Source of the DNA: CAYLMM01 sp964384825
Lineage (GTDB): Bacteria > Krumholzibacteriota > Krumholzibacteriia > LZORAL124-64-63
NCBI GenBank assembly: GCA_964384825.1
Contig: CAYLMM010000020.1
Location: 1 to 41,631 of the forward strand
Direction: 5' to 3'
Length of the DNA: 41,631 nt
Of this stretch, positions 1-7,321 are shown piece after piece. The notes under the pieces are model-generated. The model had not been told where the DNA came from and made no database searches. It worked only from the letters and a program-made list of their open reading frames with translations. Each line of letters starts with the position of its first letter. The stretch's first letter is position 1. The position numbers were made by a program, and so were the translations under genes.

Positions 1-680
1 CCATCGGCAGGCTCGCCTCCGGGCTGGCGCACGAGATCAACAACCCCATCAACGGCATCCGCAACTGCATCTACGCCATCCGCAACGACCCCGACGACCG
101 GGAGCAGACCGCCGAATACCTGCAGATGATGGACGATGGGGCTGCCCATGCATCGAGCGTGATCGACAAGCTGCTCGGCTATTCCAGGAAGCGCCGGGCC
201 GGCCTCGAGCCCATGGACCTGAACAACGCCGTGGAATCGGTCCTGCGCCTCGTCTCGTTCGACATCGAACGGAAGAACCTGGACCTGGAATCCCGCCTGG
301 ACCCGGACCTGCCCTCGATCGTGGCCGACCGCCAGCTGATCCAGGAAGTCGTGATGAACCTGCTGATCAACGCGGTCGACGCGGTCGACGAACGGGGGCG
401 CATCGAGGTCTCCACCTCCGTCAGGGACAAGGAGGTCGTCCTGACCGTCTCCGACCGGGGCCACGGCATCGCGCCCGACGACCTGGACCGGATCTTCGAC
501 CCCTTCTTCACCACCAAGAAGACGGGCGAGGGAACCGGCCTGGGCCTCTCGATCTGCCTGGAGATCGTGCAGGCGCAGGGCGGACGCATCGACGTGGAAA
601 GCCGCTTCGGCGAGGGCTCCGTATTCACGATCACCTTCCCCCTCCCGGCGACGGAGCCGGTTATGGAGAGCGATTCATGA
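1..680 (+). CDS. Sensor histidine kinase, C-terminal part (5' end outside window)
   Basis: The reading frame is already open at base 3, so the gene starts upstream of the window. About 225 residues are visible. Its likely role is to autophosphorylate on histidine and pass the phosphate to the response regulator encoded next. The HisKA H-box reads GLAHEINNPINGIRN, with the phospho-accepting His at bases 30-32. The HATPase domain follows with an N-box (NLLINAVDAVDERG), a G1/F-box (DRGHGIAPDDLDRIFDPFFTTK region, near 455-515) and a G2 box (GTGLGLSI). The HEINNP form of the H-box is typical of NtrB-like kinases partnered with sigma-54 activators, which fits the downstream gene. The sensory input domain is not visible, so the signal is unknown. 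The stop overlaps the next start (ATGA at 677-680), so the pair is translationally coupled. Confidence 0.95.
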   Translation, partial: IGRLASGLAHEINNPINGIRNCIYAIRNDPDDREQTAEYLQMMDDGAAHASSVIDKLLGYSRKRRAGLEPMDLNNAVESVLRLVSFDIERKNLDLESRLDPDLPSIVADRQLIQEVVMNLLINAVDAVDERGRIEVSTSVRDKEVVLTVSDRGHGIAPDDLDRIFDPFFTTKKTGEGTGLGLSICLEIVQAQGGRIDVESRFGEGSVFTITFPLPATEPVMESDS

Positions 681-2044
681 AGATCCTGCTGGTGGAAGAC
701 GAGAAGATGACCCGGGTGGCCCTGTCCAACACGCTGCGCAAGGAGGGGCAGGAGGTCGTTCCCTGTCCCGACGGGAACCTCGCCCTGTCCGCTCTGGACA
801 ACGACCGCTTCGACCTGATCCTGACCGACCTGAACCTGCCCGGCCCCGACGGCCTGGAGGTCCTGACCCGGGCGCGGGAAATCGATCCGGACGCCAAGGT
901 CATCATCATGACGGCCTACGCGTCGACCAGGACCGCCGTCGAGGCGCTGCGCAACGGCGCCTACGACTACGTCATCAAGCCCTTCCAGCCCGACGAGATC
1001 CTGGCCCGCGTCCGACGCATCGAGCAATTGCAGGCGGTCGTGGAGGAAAACCGGATCCTGCGCCGTCAGCTCCAGGACAAGCGGCAGCGCCGCATCGTCG
1101 GCAACTCGCCGGGGATGAAGCACCTGGTCAAGACCATCGAAACGGTGGCGCCGAGCGACTACAACGTGCTGATCCAGGGCCAGAGCGGGACCGGGAAGGA
1201 ACTCGTGGCGCGGGCCGTCCACGACGCCAGCCACCGCAAGGACGCCCCCTTCGTGGCCGTCAACTGCACCGCGATCCCCGAATCCCTGCTGGAGAGCGAA
1301 CTCTTCGGCTTCAAGAAGGGCGCCTTCACCGGCGCGATCGACAACCACGCCGGCTATTTCTCGCGGGCGGACGGCGGCAGCATCTTCCTCGACGACATCG
1401 ACGACCTGCCGGTCACCGTCCAGGCCAAGCTGCTGCGCGTGATCCAGGAACGGGAGATCGAGCCGGTCGGCGGCGGAACCACCGAGGCGGTGGACTTCCG
1501 GCTGATCACCGCCTCGAAGGTGGATCTGAAGGATCATGTCGCCGGCGGACGGTTCCGGGAGGATCTGTACTACCGGCTCAACGTGATCCCCCTGCATCTG
1601 CCCACCCTGGCCGAGCGCAAGGAGGACATCCCCGACCTGGTGCGCCATTTCGTGGCGCGGCACACCGGCAAGGAGGATTTCGTGCTGGAGCCCGATTGCT
1701 TCGAGGCCCTGCTCGAATACGACTGGCCGGGCAACGTGCGCGAACTGGAGAACGTGGTCGAGCGCATGATGGCCATGCCCGGCGTGCCGGTGCGGGATCT
1801 CTTCGACAGCCCCCTGCGCAGCGCATCCGGAGCCGGACCGGCCTTCCCGCCGAAGTCGAAGGCCTTCGACATCGAGAGCGCGGCGGCGGAAATCCCGACC
1901 TACCGCGATTACATCGCCGGATGCGAGGCCGAACTGATCCGCTCCGCCCTGGAGCGCGCGGACGGGAACATCACCAACGCCGCCAGGATTCTCGATCTGC
2001 CGCGCAGCACGCTGCGCAGCAAGATGGAGAAATTCGATTCCTAG
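677..2044 (+). CDS. NtrC-family sigma-54-dependent response regulator
   Basis: 455 aa with the three classic domains. The receiver domain (about 1-120) has the acidic pair E7/D8, phospho-acceptor D51 in TDLNLP, T78-A79 and K100 in IKPF. The AAA+ sigma-54 interaction domain (about 138-365) has Walker A GQSGTGKE (about 166-173) and an intact GAFTGA loop at 215-220, which contacts sigma-54. A C-terminal Fis-type helix-turn-helix (about 430-453) reads NAARILDLPRSTLRSKM. The Walker B motif reads FLDDID (D239-D240), where the family normally has FLDEI, so the catalytic Glu is replaced by Asp. It should activate RNA polymerase-sigma-54 after phosphorylation by the kinase encoded just upstream. I saw no clear sigma-54 promoter in the window, so its targets may lie elsewhere. 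Confidence 0.95.
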   Translation: MKILLVEDEKMTRVALSNTLRKEGQEVVPCPDGNLALSALDNDRFDLILTDLNLPGPDGLEVLTRAREIDPDAKVIIMTAYASTRTAVEALRNGAYDYVIKPFQPDEILARVRRIEQLQAVVEENRILRRQLQDKRQRRIVGNSPGMKHLVKTIETVAPSDYNVLIQGQSGTGKELVARAVHDASHRKDAPFVAVNCTAIPESLLESELFGFKKGAFTGAIDNHAGYFSRADGGSIFLDDIDDLPVTVQAKLLRVIQEREIEPVGGGTTEAVDFRLITASKVDLKDHVAGGRFREDLYYRLNVIPLHLPTLAERKEDIPDLVRHFVARHTGKEDFVLEPDCFEALLEYDWPGNVRELENVVERMMAMPGVPVRDLFDSPLRSASGAGPAFPPKSKAFDIESAAAEIPTYRDYIAGCEAELIRSALERADGNITNAARILDLPRSTLRSKMEKFDS

Positions 2045-2086
2045 CGGCCGAGCCCCTCGACCGGGCGCAACCGCGCATCAACGGCG

Positions 2087-2115
2087 TTGCGACGCCCGGT
2101 TTCCTGTCATATGGT
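2087..2115 (+). promoter_or_regulatory. Candidate sigma-70 promoter for the TonB2-type operon
   Basis: TTGCGA (2087-2092), 17 nt, then TATGGT (2110-2115). Each hexamer matches four of six consensus positions and the spacing is ideal. It lies in the 136-bp gap before the DUF3450 gene and would give a leader of about 60 nt. A short hairpin GGCGT-TGCG-ACGCC (2083-2096) overlaps the -35 and could be a weak end signal for the two-component operon. Promoter consensus in this phylum is uncertain. Confidence 0.35.
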
Positions 2116-2180
2116 CCCTTGGTAGAACTTCCATTTCGCCTCTCGAACGGGGTTCGCGGCCCCGCAGCCAGGAGATGGGG

Positions 2181-2990
2181 ATGAAGATTGATCCTAAGGC
2201 CGCGCGGTCGGGAATCGGGCCGCGCGTCGCGCTGTTGCTCGGGCTGGCCGCCGTGACCGGCCTGATGTTCGCGGCCGAGGCGACCGCGTCCGACCTGGAC
2301 GATGTCCTGGGCGCCGGAGCCGAAAACATCCGGCTCGCCAAGACCTCGCAGCAGCGGATCGACGCCACGGTGCGCGAGACCGGGAACCTCGAATCCGAAT
2401 ACAAGCAGCTGACCAAGCAACTCGACGGACTGGAGGTCTACAACGGCTACATGGAGCGCCAGCTGGACGGGCAGCAGCGCGAGCTGGCCGAACTGCGCGA
2501 GTCGATCGACAGGATCGGCGACGTCGAGCGCCAGATCATGCCGCTGATGCTGCGCATGTTCGACGGGCTGGAGCAGTTCGTCGAGCTGGACACGCCGTTC
2601 CTGCTCGACGAACGGCGGACCCGGATCGAGCGCCTGCGGGCGGTGATGGAGCGGTCGGACGTCTCGGTGGCCGAGAAGTTCCGCCGCCTGACCGAGGCCT
2701 TCCAGATCGAGAACGATTTCGGCCGGACCATCGAGACCTACAAGGACGCGCTGGAGATCGACGGCGCGACGCTCGAGGTCGACATGCTGCGCCTCGGCCG
2801 CATCGGGCTCTACTACCAGACCAACGACGCCGGCTCGACCGGGATGTGGGACAGCGCCGCGGGCCGATGGGTGCCCCTGAAGGGCGGCGACGCCCGCAAC
2901 CAGGTCCGTCGCGGCATCCGCATCGCGCGCAAGCTGGTGGCCCCGGATCTGCTGCTGCTGGACATCCCGGTCCCGGAGGTGGCGAAATGA
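2181..2990 (+). CDS. DUF3450 periplasmic protein of TonB2-type system
   Basis: 269 aa from ATG 2181. I chose this start because AGGAG (2170-2174) lies 6 nt before it. The ATG at 2175 touches the ribosome site and is unlikely to be used. An N-terminal signal or anchor segment (LLLGLAAVTGLMFAAEATA) is followed by a long helical, coiled-coil-rich region (about 45-150) and a C-terminal part with IGLYYQTNDAGSTGMWDSAAGRWVPL-type residues characteristic of DUF3450. In Vibrio and Shewanella this family is the first gene of the ttpC-exbB2-exbD2-tonB2-TPR cluster, and the same order is seen here. Its exact role is not established; it probably assists the periplasmic side of the TtpC/ExbB complex. The stop overlaps the next ATG (ATGA at 2987-2990), so translation is coupled. 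Confidence 0.85.
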   Translation: MKIDPKAARSGIGPRVALLLGLAAVTGLMFAAEATASDLDDVLGAGAENIRLAKTSQQRIDATVRETGNLESEYKQLTKQLDGLEVYNGYMERQLDGQQRELAELRESIDRIGDVERQIMPLMLRMFDGLEQFVELDTPFLLDERRTRIERLRAVMERSDVSVAEKFRRLTEAFQIENDFGRTIETYKDALEIDGATLEVDMLRLGRIGLYYQTNDAGSTGMWDSAAGRWVPLKGGDARNQVRRGIRIARKLVAPDLLLLDIPVPEVAK

Positions 2991-4351
2991 AGCTCCACCG
3001 CCTGATCATCGGGATGCTGATGCTGCTGGCCGCCGGCGCCGCCGCCGCCCAGCAGTCCGAGCCCGCGCAGAACCTGGACGAGTTGCTGGACATGGTCCGC
3101 GAAGGCCGGGCCCGCGAGCAGGTCGAGAATCGCGAGCGCGAGACCCGTTTCCGCGCCGCGCTGGACCGGCAGAAGCAGCTGCTGGACGCCGCCCGCGCCG
3201 AGCACCGCCGGGCCGAGCGCCGCAGCGAGCAGCTGGAGGACCAATACAACGCCAACGACCTGAAGATCGTCGAGGTCACCGATCAGCTGCACCGCCGCAT
3301 GGGCTCGCTGAAGGAGCTGTTCGGCGTGTTGCAGCAGGTCACCGGCGACACCCAGGGCCTGCTGGAGAACTCGGTGACCAACGCCCAGTTCCCCGGCCGC
3401 ACCGATTTCCTGGTCGAGCTGAACCGCAAGCTGTCGTCCGATTCCTCGCTGCCCTCGATCGAGGAGATCGAGCGGCTGTGGTACGTCCTGCAGCAGGAGA
3501 TGACCGAGACCGGACGCGTCGTGAAGTTCCCCGCCGCGGTGATCACCAAAGACGGCCGCGAGGTCGAGCAGGACGTGGTCCGCGTGGGCGGCTTCAACAT
3601 CGTGGCCTACGGCGCTTACCTGCAGTACACGCCCGAGACCGGCCACCTTTCCGAGATGGCGCGCCAGCCGCAGGGGAGGTTCACCAAGACCACCGGCCGG
3701 CTGATGGAGGCCGAGACGGGACCGGTCACCTTCGGCGTCGATCCCACCCGCGGCCAGATCCTGGCCACCTACCTCGACCGGCCCAGCCTGCGCGAACGCG
3801 TCGCCCAGGGCGGCCTGGTCGGCTACGTGATCATCGCGCTGGGCGTGATCGGGCTGCTGATGGCGCTCGAGAGGCTGATCAGCCTGGGACTGGCCAGCCG
3901 CAAGGTCACCGCGCAGCTCGCCAGCGACGAGCCCCGCGGCGACAACGCCCTGGGCCGCCTGCTGCAGGTGGCCGACGCCAACCGGGGCGCGGACATCGAG
4001 ACCCTGGAGCTGAAGCTGGGCGAGGCGGTCTTCCGCGAGCAGCCGAAGCTGACGCGCTCGCTGCTGTTCATCAAGATCATCAGCGTGGTGGCGCCGCTGC
4101 TGGGGCTGCTGGGCACGGTCACCGGCATGATCGTCACCTTCCAGGCCATCACCCTGTTCGGCACCGGCGACCCGAAGCTGATGGCCGGCGGCATCTCGCA
4201 GGCGCTGGTGACCACGGTGCTCGGCCTGACGGTCGCCATCCCGGTGGTGCTGCTGCACACGCTGGTCTCGGGCCGCAGCAAGCGCATCCTGCACATCCTG
4301 CAGGAGCAGAGCGCGGGCATCGTGGCCGAGCGGTCGGAGCAGGGGAGCTAG
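2987..4351 (+). CDS. ttpC: TtpC-like MotA/TolQ/ExbB proton channel with periplasmic domain
   Basis: 454 aa. The frame is open further upstream, but ATG 2987 overlaps the DUF3450 stop and begins a clear signal peptide (MKLHRLIIGMLMLLAAGAAAA). A long charged coiled coil (about 25-110) and a periplasmic region (to about 270) precede an ExbB/TolQ-type channel domain. Its predicted membrane segments are at about 276-298 (VGYVIIALGVIGLLMALERL), 363-388 (ISVVAPLLGLLGTVTGMI) and 402-428. The APLLGLLGTVTGMIVTF motif is the MotA/TolQ/ExbB signature. TtpC of Vibrio has this same layout, an ExbB domain with a large N-terminal extension, and is required for TonB2-dependent iron uptake there. A role energising outer-membrane receptors is inferred from that family and from the operon. 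Confidence 0.9.
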   Translation: MKLHRLIIGMLMLLAAGAAAAQQSEPAQNLDELLDMVREGRAREQVENRERETRFRAALDRQKQLLDAARAEHRRAERRSEQLEDQYNANDLKIVEVTDQLHRRMGSLKELFGVLQQVTGDTQGLLENSVTNAQFPGRTDFLVELNRKLSSDSSLPSIEEIERLWYVLQQEMTETGRVVKFPAAVITKDGREVEQDVVRVGGFNIVAYGAYLQYTPETGHLSEMARQPQGRFTKTTGRLMEAETGPVTFGVDPTRGQILATYLDRPSLRERVAQGGLVGYVIIALGVIGLLMALERLISLGLASRKVTAQLASDEPRGDNALGRLLQVADANRGADIETLELKLGEAVFREQPKLTRSLLFIKIISVVAPLLGLLGTVTGMIVTFQAITLFGTGDPKLMAGGISQALVTTVLGLTVAIPVVLLHTLVSGRSKRILHILQEQSAGIVAERSEQGS

Positions 4352-4355
4352 ACCG

Positions 4356-4877
4356 GTGCCGTACGACGTCTACATCGCGATCCGCGACTTCCTGGAGACC
4401 GGGGGCTCGGTGCTGGCGGTCATCGCCCTGGTGATCCTGCTGATGTGGATCCTGATCATCGAACGCGTCGTGTACTTCCGCACCGAGCACGGCCGGCGGG
4501 TCGAGCGCGAACGCGAACAGTGGGCGGCTCGCGACGAACGCCGGTCGTGGAACGCGCGGCGCATCCGCGACGCCATGGTCTCGCGCCTGTCGATGGCCGC
4601 GCACGGGAACATCCCGCTGATCAAGACCCTGGTGGCGCTGTGTCCGCTGCTGGGCCTGGTCGGCACGGTGACCGGCATGATCGAGGTCTTCGACGTGCTG
4701 GCCCTGTCCGGCACCGGCAACGCGCGGTCGATGGCCGCCGGCGTGTCCAAGGCGACCATCCCGACGATGGCCGGCATGGTCGGCGCCCTGTCCGGGGTCT
4801 TCGCCGCGGCGCTGCTGACCCGCGCCGCCAACCGCGCGGTGAAGAAGCTGGACGACGTCTTCGAGTTGGAACACTAG
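4356..4877 (+). CDS. exbB2: ExbB2-type biopolymer transport channel subunit
   Basis: 173 aa, starting with GTG 4356 only 4 nt after the ttpC stop; AGGGGAG at 4341-4347 is the ribosome site. It has three membrane helices: about 14-36 (GGSVLAVIALVILLMWILIIERVVY), 88-112 (LVALCPLLGLVGTVTGMIEVF) and 135-160. The PLLGLVGTVTGM motif is diagnostic of MotA/TolQ/ExbB. It is short, as ExbB2 proteins are, and lacks the periplasmic extension of its upstream paralogue, so the operon encodes two distinct ExbB-type subunits. It should form the proton channel with ExbD and power TonB. Confidence 0.92.
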   Translation: MPYDVYIAIRDFLETGGSVLAVIALVILLMWILIIERVVYFRTEHGRRVEREREQWAARDERRSWNARRIRDAMVSRLSMAAHGNIPLIKTLVALCPLLGLVGTVTGMIEVFDVLALSGTGNARSMAAGVSKATIPTMAGMVGALSGVFAAALLTRAANRAVKKLDDVFELEH

Positions 4878-4913
4878 CCCCGCGAGCCCGGGGCCAGCAG
4901 TGCGAGGTCGACG

Positions 4914-5330
4914 ATGCTACGCAGATTCCAGGCCCTGCAGCCGGACGACGACGAGCAGGAGATCAACATCACGCCGATGCTCGACGTGGTGTTCATCATG
5001 CTGATCTTCTTCATCGTCACGGCCTCCTTCGTCAAGGAGTCGGGCATCGAGGTGAACAAGCCCGAGGCCCGGACCAGCGTGGCGATGGAGAAGGCCAACA
5101 TCCTGATCGCCATCGACGCCGGCGGCGCGATCTGGATCGACCGCCGCCAGGTGGACCCGCGGGCCGTGCGCGCGAACATCGAGCGCCTGCACTCGGAGAA
5201 CCCCCAGGGCACCGTCGTGATCCAGGCCGACGAGGACGCCCGCACCGGAGTGCTGGTGCAGGTGATGGACGCGGCGAGGATGGCCGGGGTCTACGACGTC
5301 GCCATCGCGGCGCCGCGGGCCGGTCCATGA
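4914..5330 (+). CDS. exbD2: ExbD2-type biopolymer transport protein
   Basis: 138 aa. A short cytoplasmic N-terminus is followed by NITPMLDVVFIMLIFF, with D24 at the position of the proton-carrying Asp of ExbD/TolR, one membrane helix (about 24-43) and a periplasmic domain with the usual ExbD pattern (VRANIERLHSENPQGTVVIQADEDA, then VMDAARMAGVYDVAIA). It works with ExbB to couple the proton gradient to TonB. It is 36 bp from exbB2, and its stop overlaps the tonB2 ATG (ATGA at 5327-5330). Confidence 0.94.
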   Translation: MLRRFQALQPDDDEQEINITPMLDVVFIMLIFFIVTASFVKESGIEVNKPEARTSVAMEKANILIAIDAGGAIWIDRRQVDPRAVRANIERLHSENPQGTVVIQADEDARTGVLVQVMDAARMAGVYDVAIAAPRAGP

Positions 5331-5950
5331 GGAATGCGATGATCCGCAGATACGCCATCGCGATCGTCCTGGGCGCCGTGGTCACCGTCGGCGTGCTGTT
5401 CACCATGCACGTGCTGATCGCCACGCCGCGGGGCGAGCTCGACGAATCGGGCACCCGCCATTTCGTCGATTTCGTGCGCGTCCAGCGCGAGGAGGTCCTG
5501 CAGCGGCGGGACCGGCGGCCCGAAAAACCCGTCCAGCCCGACGCGCCGCCGCCCGACGTGATCCAGCCCCGGGTCGACGCGGTGGATCCGGCCGAGGTCC
5601 CGGTCGCGGTGCCGGTGGCCCCGGTGCGGACCGAGATGGACCTCTCGATCGGCGGCATCGGCCTGGTCGCCAGCGACGGCGACTACCTGCCGATCGTCAA
5701 GATCGCGCCGGTCTATCCCATGGGCGCGCGCAACCGGGGCATCGAGGGCTACTGCCTGGTCGAATACACCGTCACGCCCGCCGGCACCACCAAGGACGTG
5801 GTGGTGATCGAGTCGGAGCCCTCGGGCATCTTCGACAAGGTCTCGATCGAGGCGGCCCTGAAGTTCAAGTACCGCCCCCGCGTGGTCAACGGCGAGCCGA
5901 TCGAGGTGCGCGGGGTCCGCAACCTTTTCCGCTATCAGCTGGAGTCCTGA
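5327..5950 (+). CDS. tonB2: TonB2-type energy transducer
   Basis: 207 aa from ATG 5327, which overlaps the exbD2 stop. An alternative in-frame ATG at 5339 has AGGA 5 nt upstream and would shorten it by four residues. A single N-terminal membrane anchor (about 7-27) is followed by a Pro/Val-rich periplasmic spacer (about 55-100, with PDAPPPDVIQP and VPVAVPVAPV) and a TonB_C domain (about 118-205). That domain contains YPMGARNRGIEGYCLVEYTV, near the conserved YP motif, and a C-terminal KYRPRVVNGEPIEVRGV strand region. It transmits energy from the ExbB/ExbD channel to outer-membrane receptors, plausibly the two receptors encoded at 7322-9568 and 16245-18167. It is small compared with E. coli TonB, as TonB2 proteins usually are. 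Confidence 0.92.
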   Translation: MRNAMIRRYAIAIVLGAVVTVGVLFTMHVLIATPRGELDESGTRHFVDFVRVQREEVLQRRDRRPEKPVQPDAPPPDVIQPRVDAVDPAEVPVAVPVAPVRTEMDLSIGGIGLVASDGDYLPIVKIAPVYPMGARNRGIEGYCLVEYTVTPAGTTKDVVVIESEPSGIFDKVSIEAALKFKYRPRVVNGEPIEVRGVRNLFRYQLES

Positions 5951-7273
5951 TTGAGCGCCAGGGGTCACAACCGGACCGGAACGGCCGACGGGCGCGGATC
6001 GCTCGCCCGCATCCGCGCGGCGGCGATCGCCCTGGCTGCGCTGCTGGCCCTGCTGGCGCTGACGGGAGGCGCCGGCTTGGTGACCGCCCAGGAATCGTCG
6101 CGCAAGACCATGGCCATGCGCGAGAAGGTCTACGCCAAGCTCAGCCGGGCCCAGACGGCGGTCGAGGCCGAGGACTGGGACGAAGCCTTCGACAAGCTCG
6201 ACGACGTGGCGAAGATGAAGGATCTCGCGCCGCACGAGAAGGCCCAGCTCTACACCGCCTACGGCTACGCCTACTTCTCCCGGCAGATGTATCCCGAGAG
6301 CGTCGAGGCCTACCGGAAGGTCCTGCAGCAGGAGGATCTGCCCGAGGCCCTGGCGGCCGGCACCCGCTACACCCTGGCCCAGCTCTGGTTCCATCTGGAG
6401 AACTACGCCGAGGCCGCCGGACAGCTGGAAACCTGGCTCGTCGCCGCGACCAACCCCGGGCCCGAAGCGCACGTCATGCTGGGCCAGGCCTACTACCAGC
6501 TCGGACGGCTGGACGACGCCGTGGTCCAGGTCCGGCGGGCCATCGAGATCGCCGATGCGCGCGGACAGCCGATCCGGGAGAACTGGTACTCGCTGCTGCG
6601 CGCCTTCTACCACGAGCAGGGAGATCATCCCCGCCTGCTGGAAGTGCTGGAAGCGCTGGTGACGCGATTCCCGCGGAAGGAGTACTGGCTGCATCTGGCG
6701 TCGACCTACGGCGAGATGGGCGACCAGAGCCGCCAGCTGGCCGCCTACGAGGCCGCCTTCGCCCAGGGTTTCCTGACTTCGGGATCGGAACGGCTGCTGC
6801 TGGCCCAGCTGCTGCTGCAGGCCGAAGTCCCCTACCGGGCGGGCGTCATCCTGGCCCGCGGCCTCGACGACGGCCTGATCGAAAGCGACGCGCGCAACTG
6901 GCGGCTGCTGTCGCAGGCCTGGACCATGGCCCGCGAACCGCGGCGCGCCATCGAGGCATTGGAGAAGGCCGCCGCCCTGTCGGACGACGGCGAGCTGCAC
7001 GCCCGCATCGCCCAGAGCCACGCCGATCTCGGCGAATGGGAGCAGGCGGTCGCGGCGGCCCGCACCGCCCTGGACAGAGGCGTTCGCAACCCCCACGAAC
7101 TGCGGATCATGACCGGCATGGCCTTGTTCGAGCTGGGCCGCCTCGACGAGGCGACCGAGGCCTTCGCGCAGGCCCGCAGATCCCCCGGGGGCCGCAAGAC
7201 CGCATCGCAGTGGATCGCCTACATCGAGCGCGAAAAAGAGCGCCTGCGCGAGCTTGAGATATCGCTCGAGTAG
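5951..7273 (+). CDS. TPR-repeat periplasmic protein of TonB2-type operon
   Basis: 440 aa from TTG 5951, directly after the tonB2 stop, with GGAG (5941-5944) 6 nt upstream. An N-terminal signal or anchor helix (about 22-46, AAIALAALLALLALTGGAGLV) is followed by tandem TPR-like helical hairpins along the protein (for example AEDWDEAFDKLDDVAKM, KAQLYTAYGYAYFSRQMYPES, HVMLGQAYYQLGRLDDAV, MALFELGRLDEATEAFAQA). The Vibrio and Shewanella TonB2/TtpC cluster also ends in a TPR gene. It probably scaffolds the periplasmic complex. The exact partner is unknown. Confidence 0.85.
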   Translation: MSARGHNRTGTADGRGSLARIRAAAIALAALLALLALTGGAGLVTAQESSRKTMAMREKVYAKLSRAQTAVEAEDWDEAFDKLDDVAKMKDLAPHEKAQLYTAYGYAYFSRQMYPESVEAYRKVLQQEDLPEALAAGTRYTLAQLWFHLENYAEAAGQLETWLVAATNPGPEAHVMLGQAYYQLGRLDDAVVQVRRAIEIADARGQPIRENWYSLLRAFYHEQGDHPRLLEVLEALVTRFPRKEYWLHLASTYGEMGDQSRQLAAYEAAFAQGFLTSGSERLLLAQLLLQAEVPYRAGVILARGLDDGLIESDARNWRLLSQAWTMAREPRRAIEALEKAAALSDDGELHARIAQSHADLGEWEQAVAAARTALDRGVRNPHELRIMTGMALFELGRLDEATEAFAQARRSPGGRKTASQWIAYIEREKERLRELEISLE

Positions 7274-7299
7274 GCGCCCCGTTCCGGACTCCCGATTCC

Positions 7300-7317
7300 G
7301 ATCCGGCCTTCCGGATC
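7300..7317. terminator. Hairpin between convergent genes
   Basis: GATCCGG-CCTT-CCGGATC makes a perfect 7-bp stem with a 4-nt loop in the 48-bp gap between the TPR gene and the convergent receptor gene. Neither side has a U-rich tail, so if it terminates transcription it is weak or Rho-assisted. Confidence 0.35.
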
Positions 7318-7321
7318 CCTC

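Noticed and set aside
179..1663. A 494-codon open frame on the minus strand across the two-component genes
   Set aside because: It runs antisense to a clear histidine kinase and NtrC regulator; high GC leaves long shadow frames open and the translation is low-complexity.
2175..2177. ATG 2175 as the start of the DUF3450 gene
   Set aside because: It directly abuts AGGAG; the ATG at 2181 has correct spacing.
2045..2180. A sigma-54 promoter for the TonB2-type operon under the adjacent NtrC regulator
   Set aside because: No GG-N10-GC element fitting TGGCAC-N5-TTGC was found; TGGTCCCTTGGTAGA lacks the -12 GC. A sigma-70-like pair fits better.
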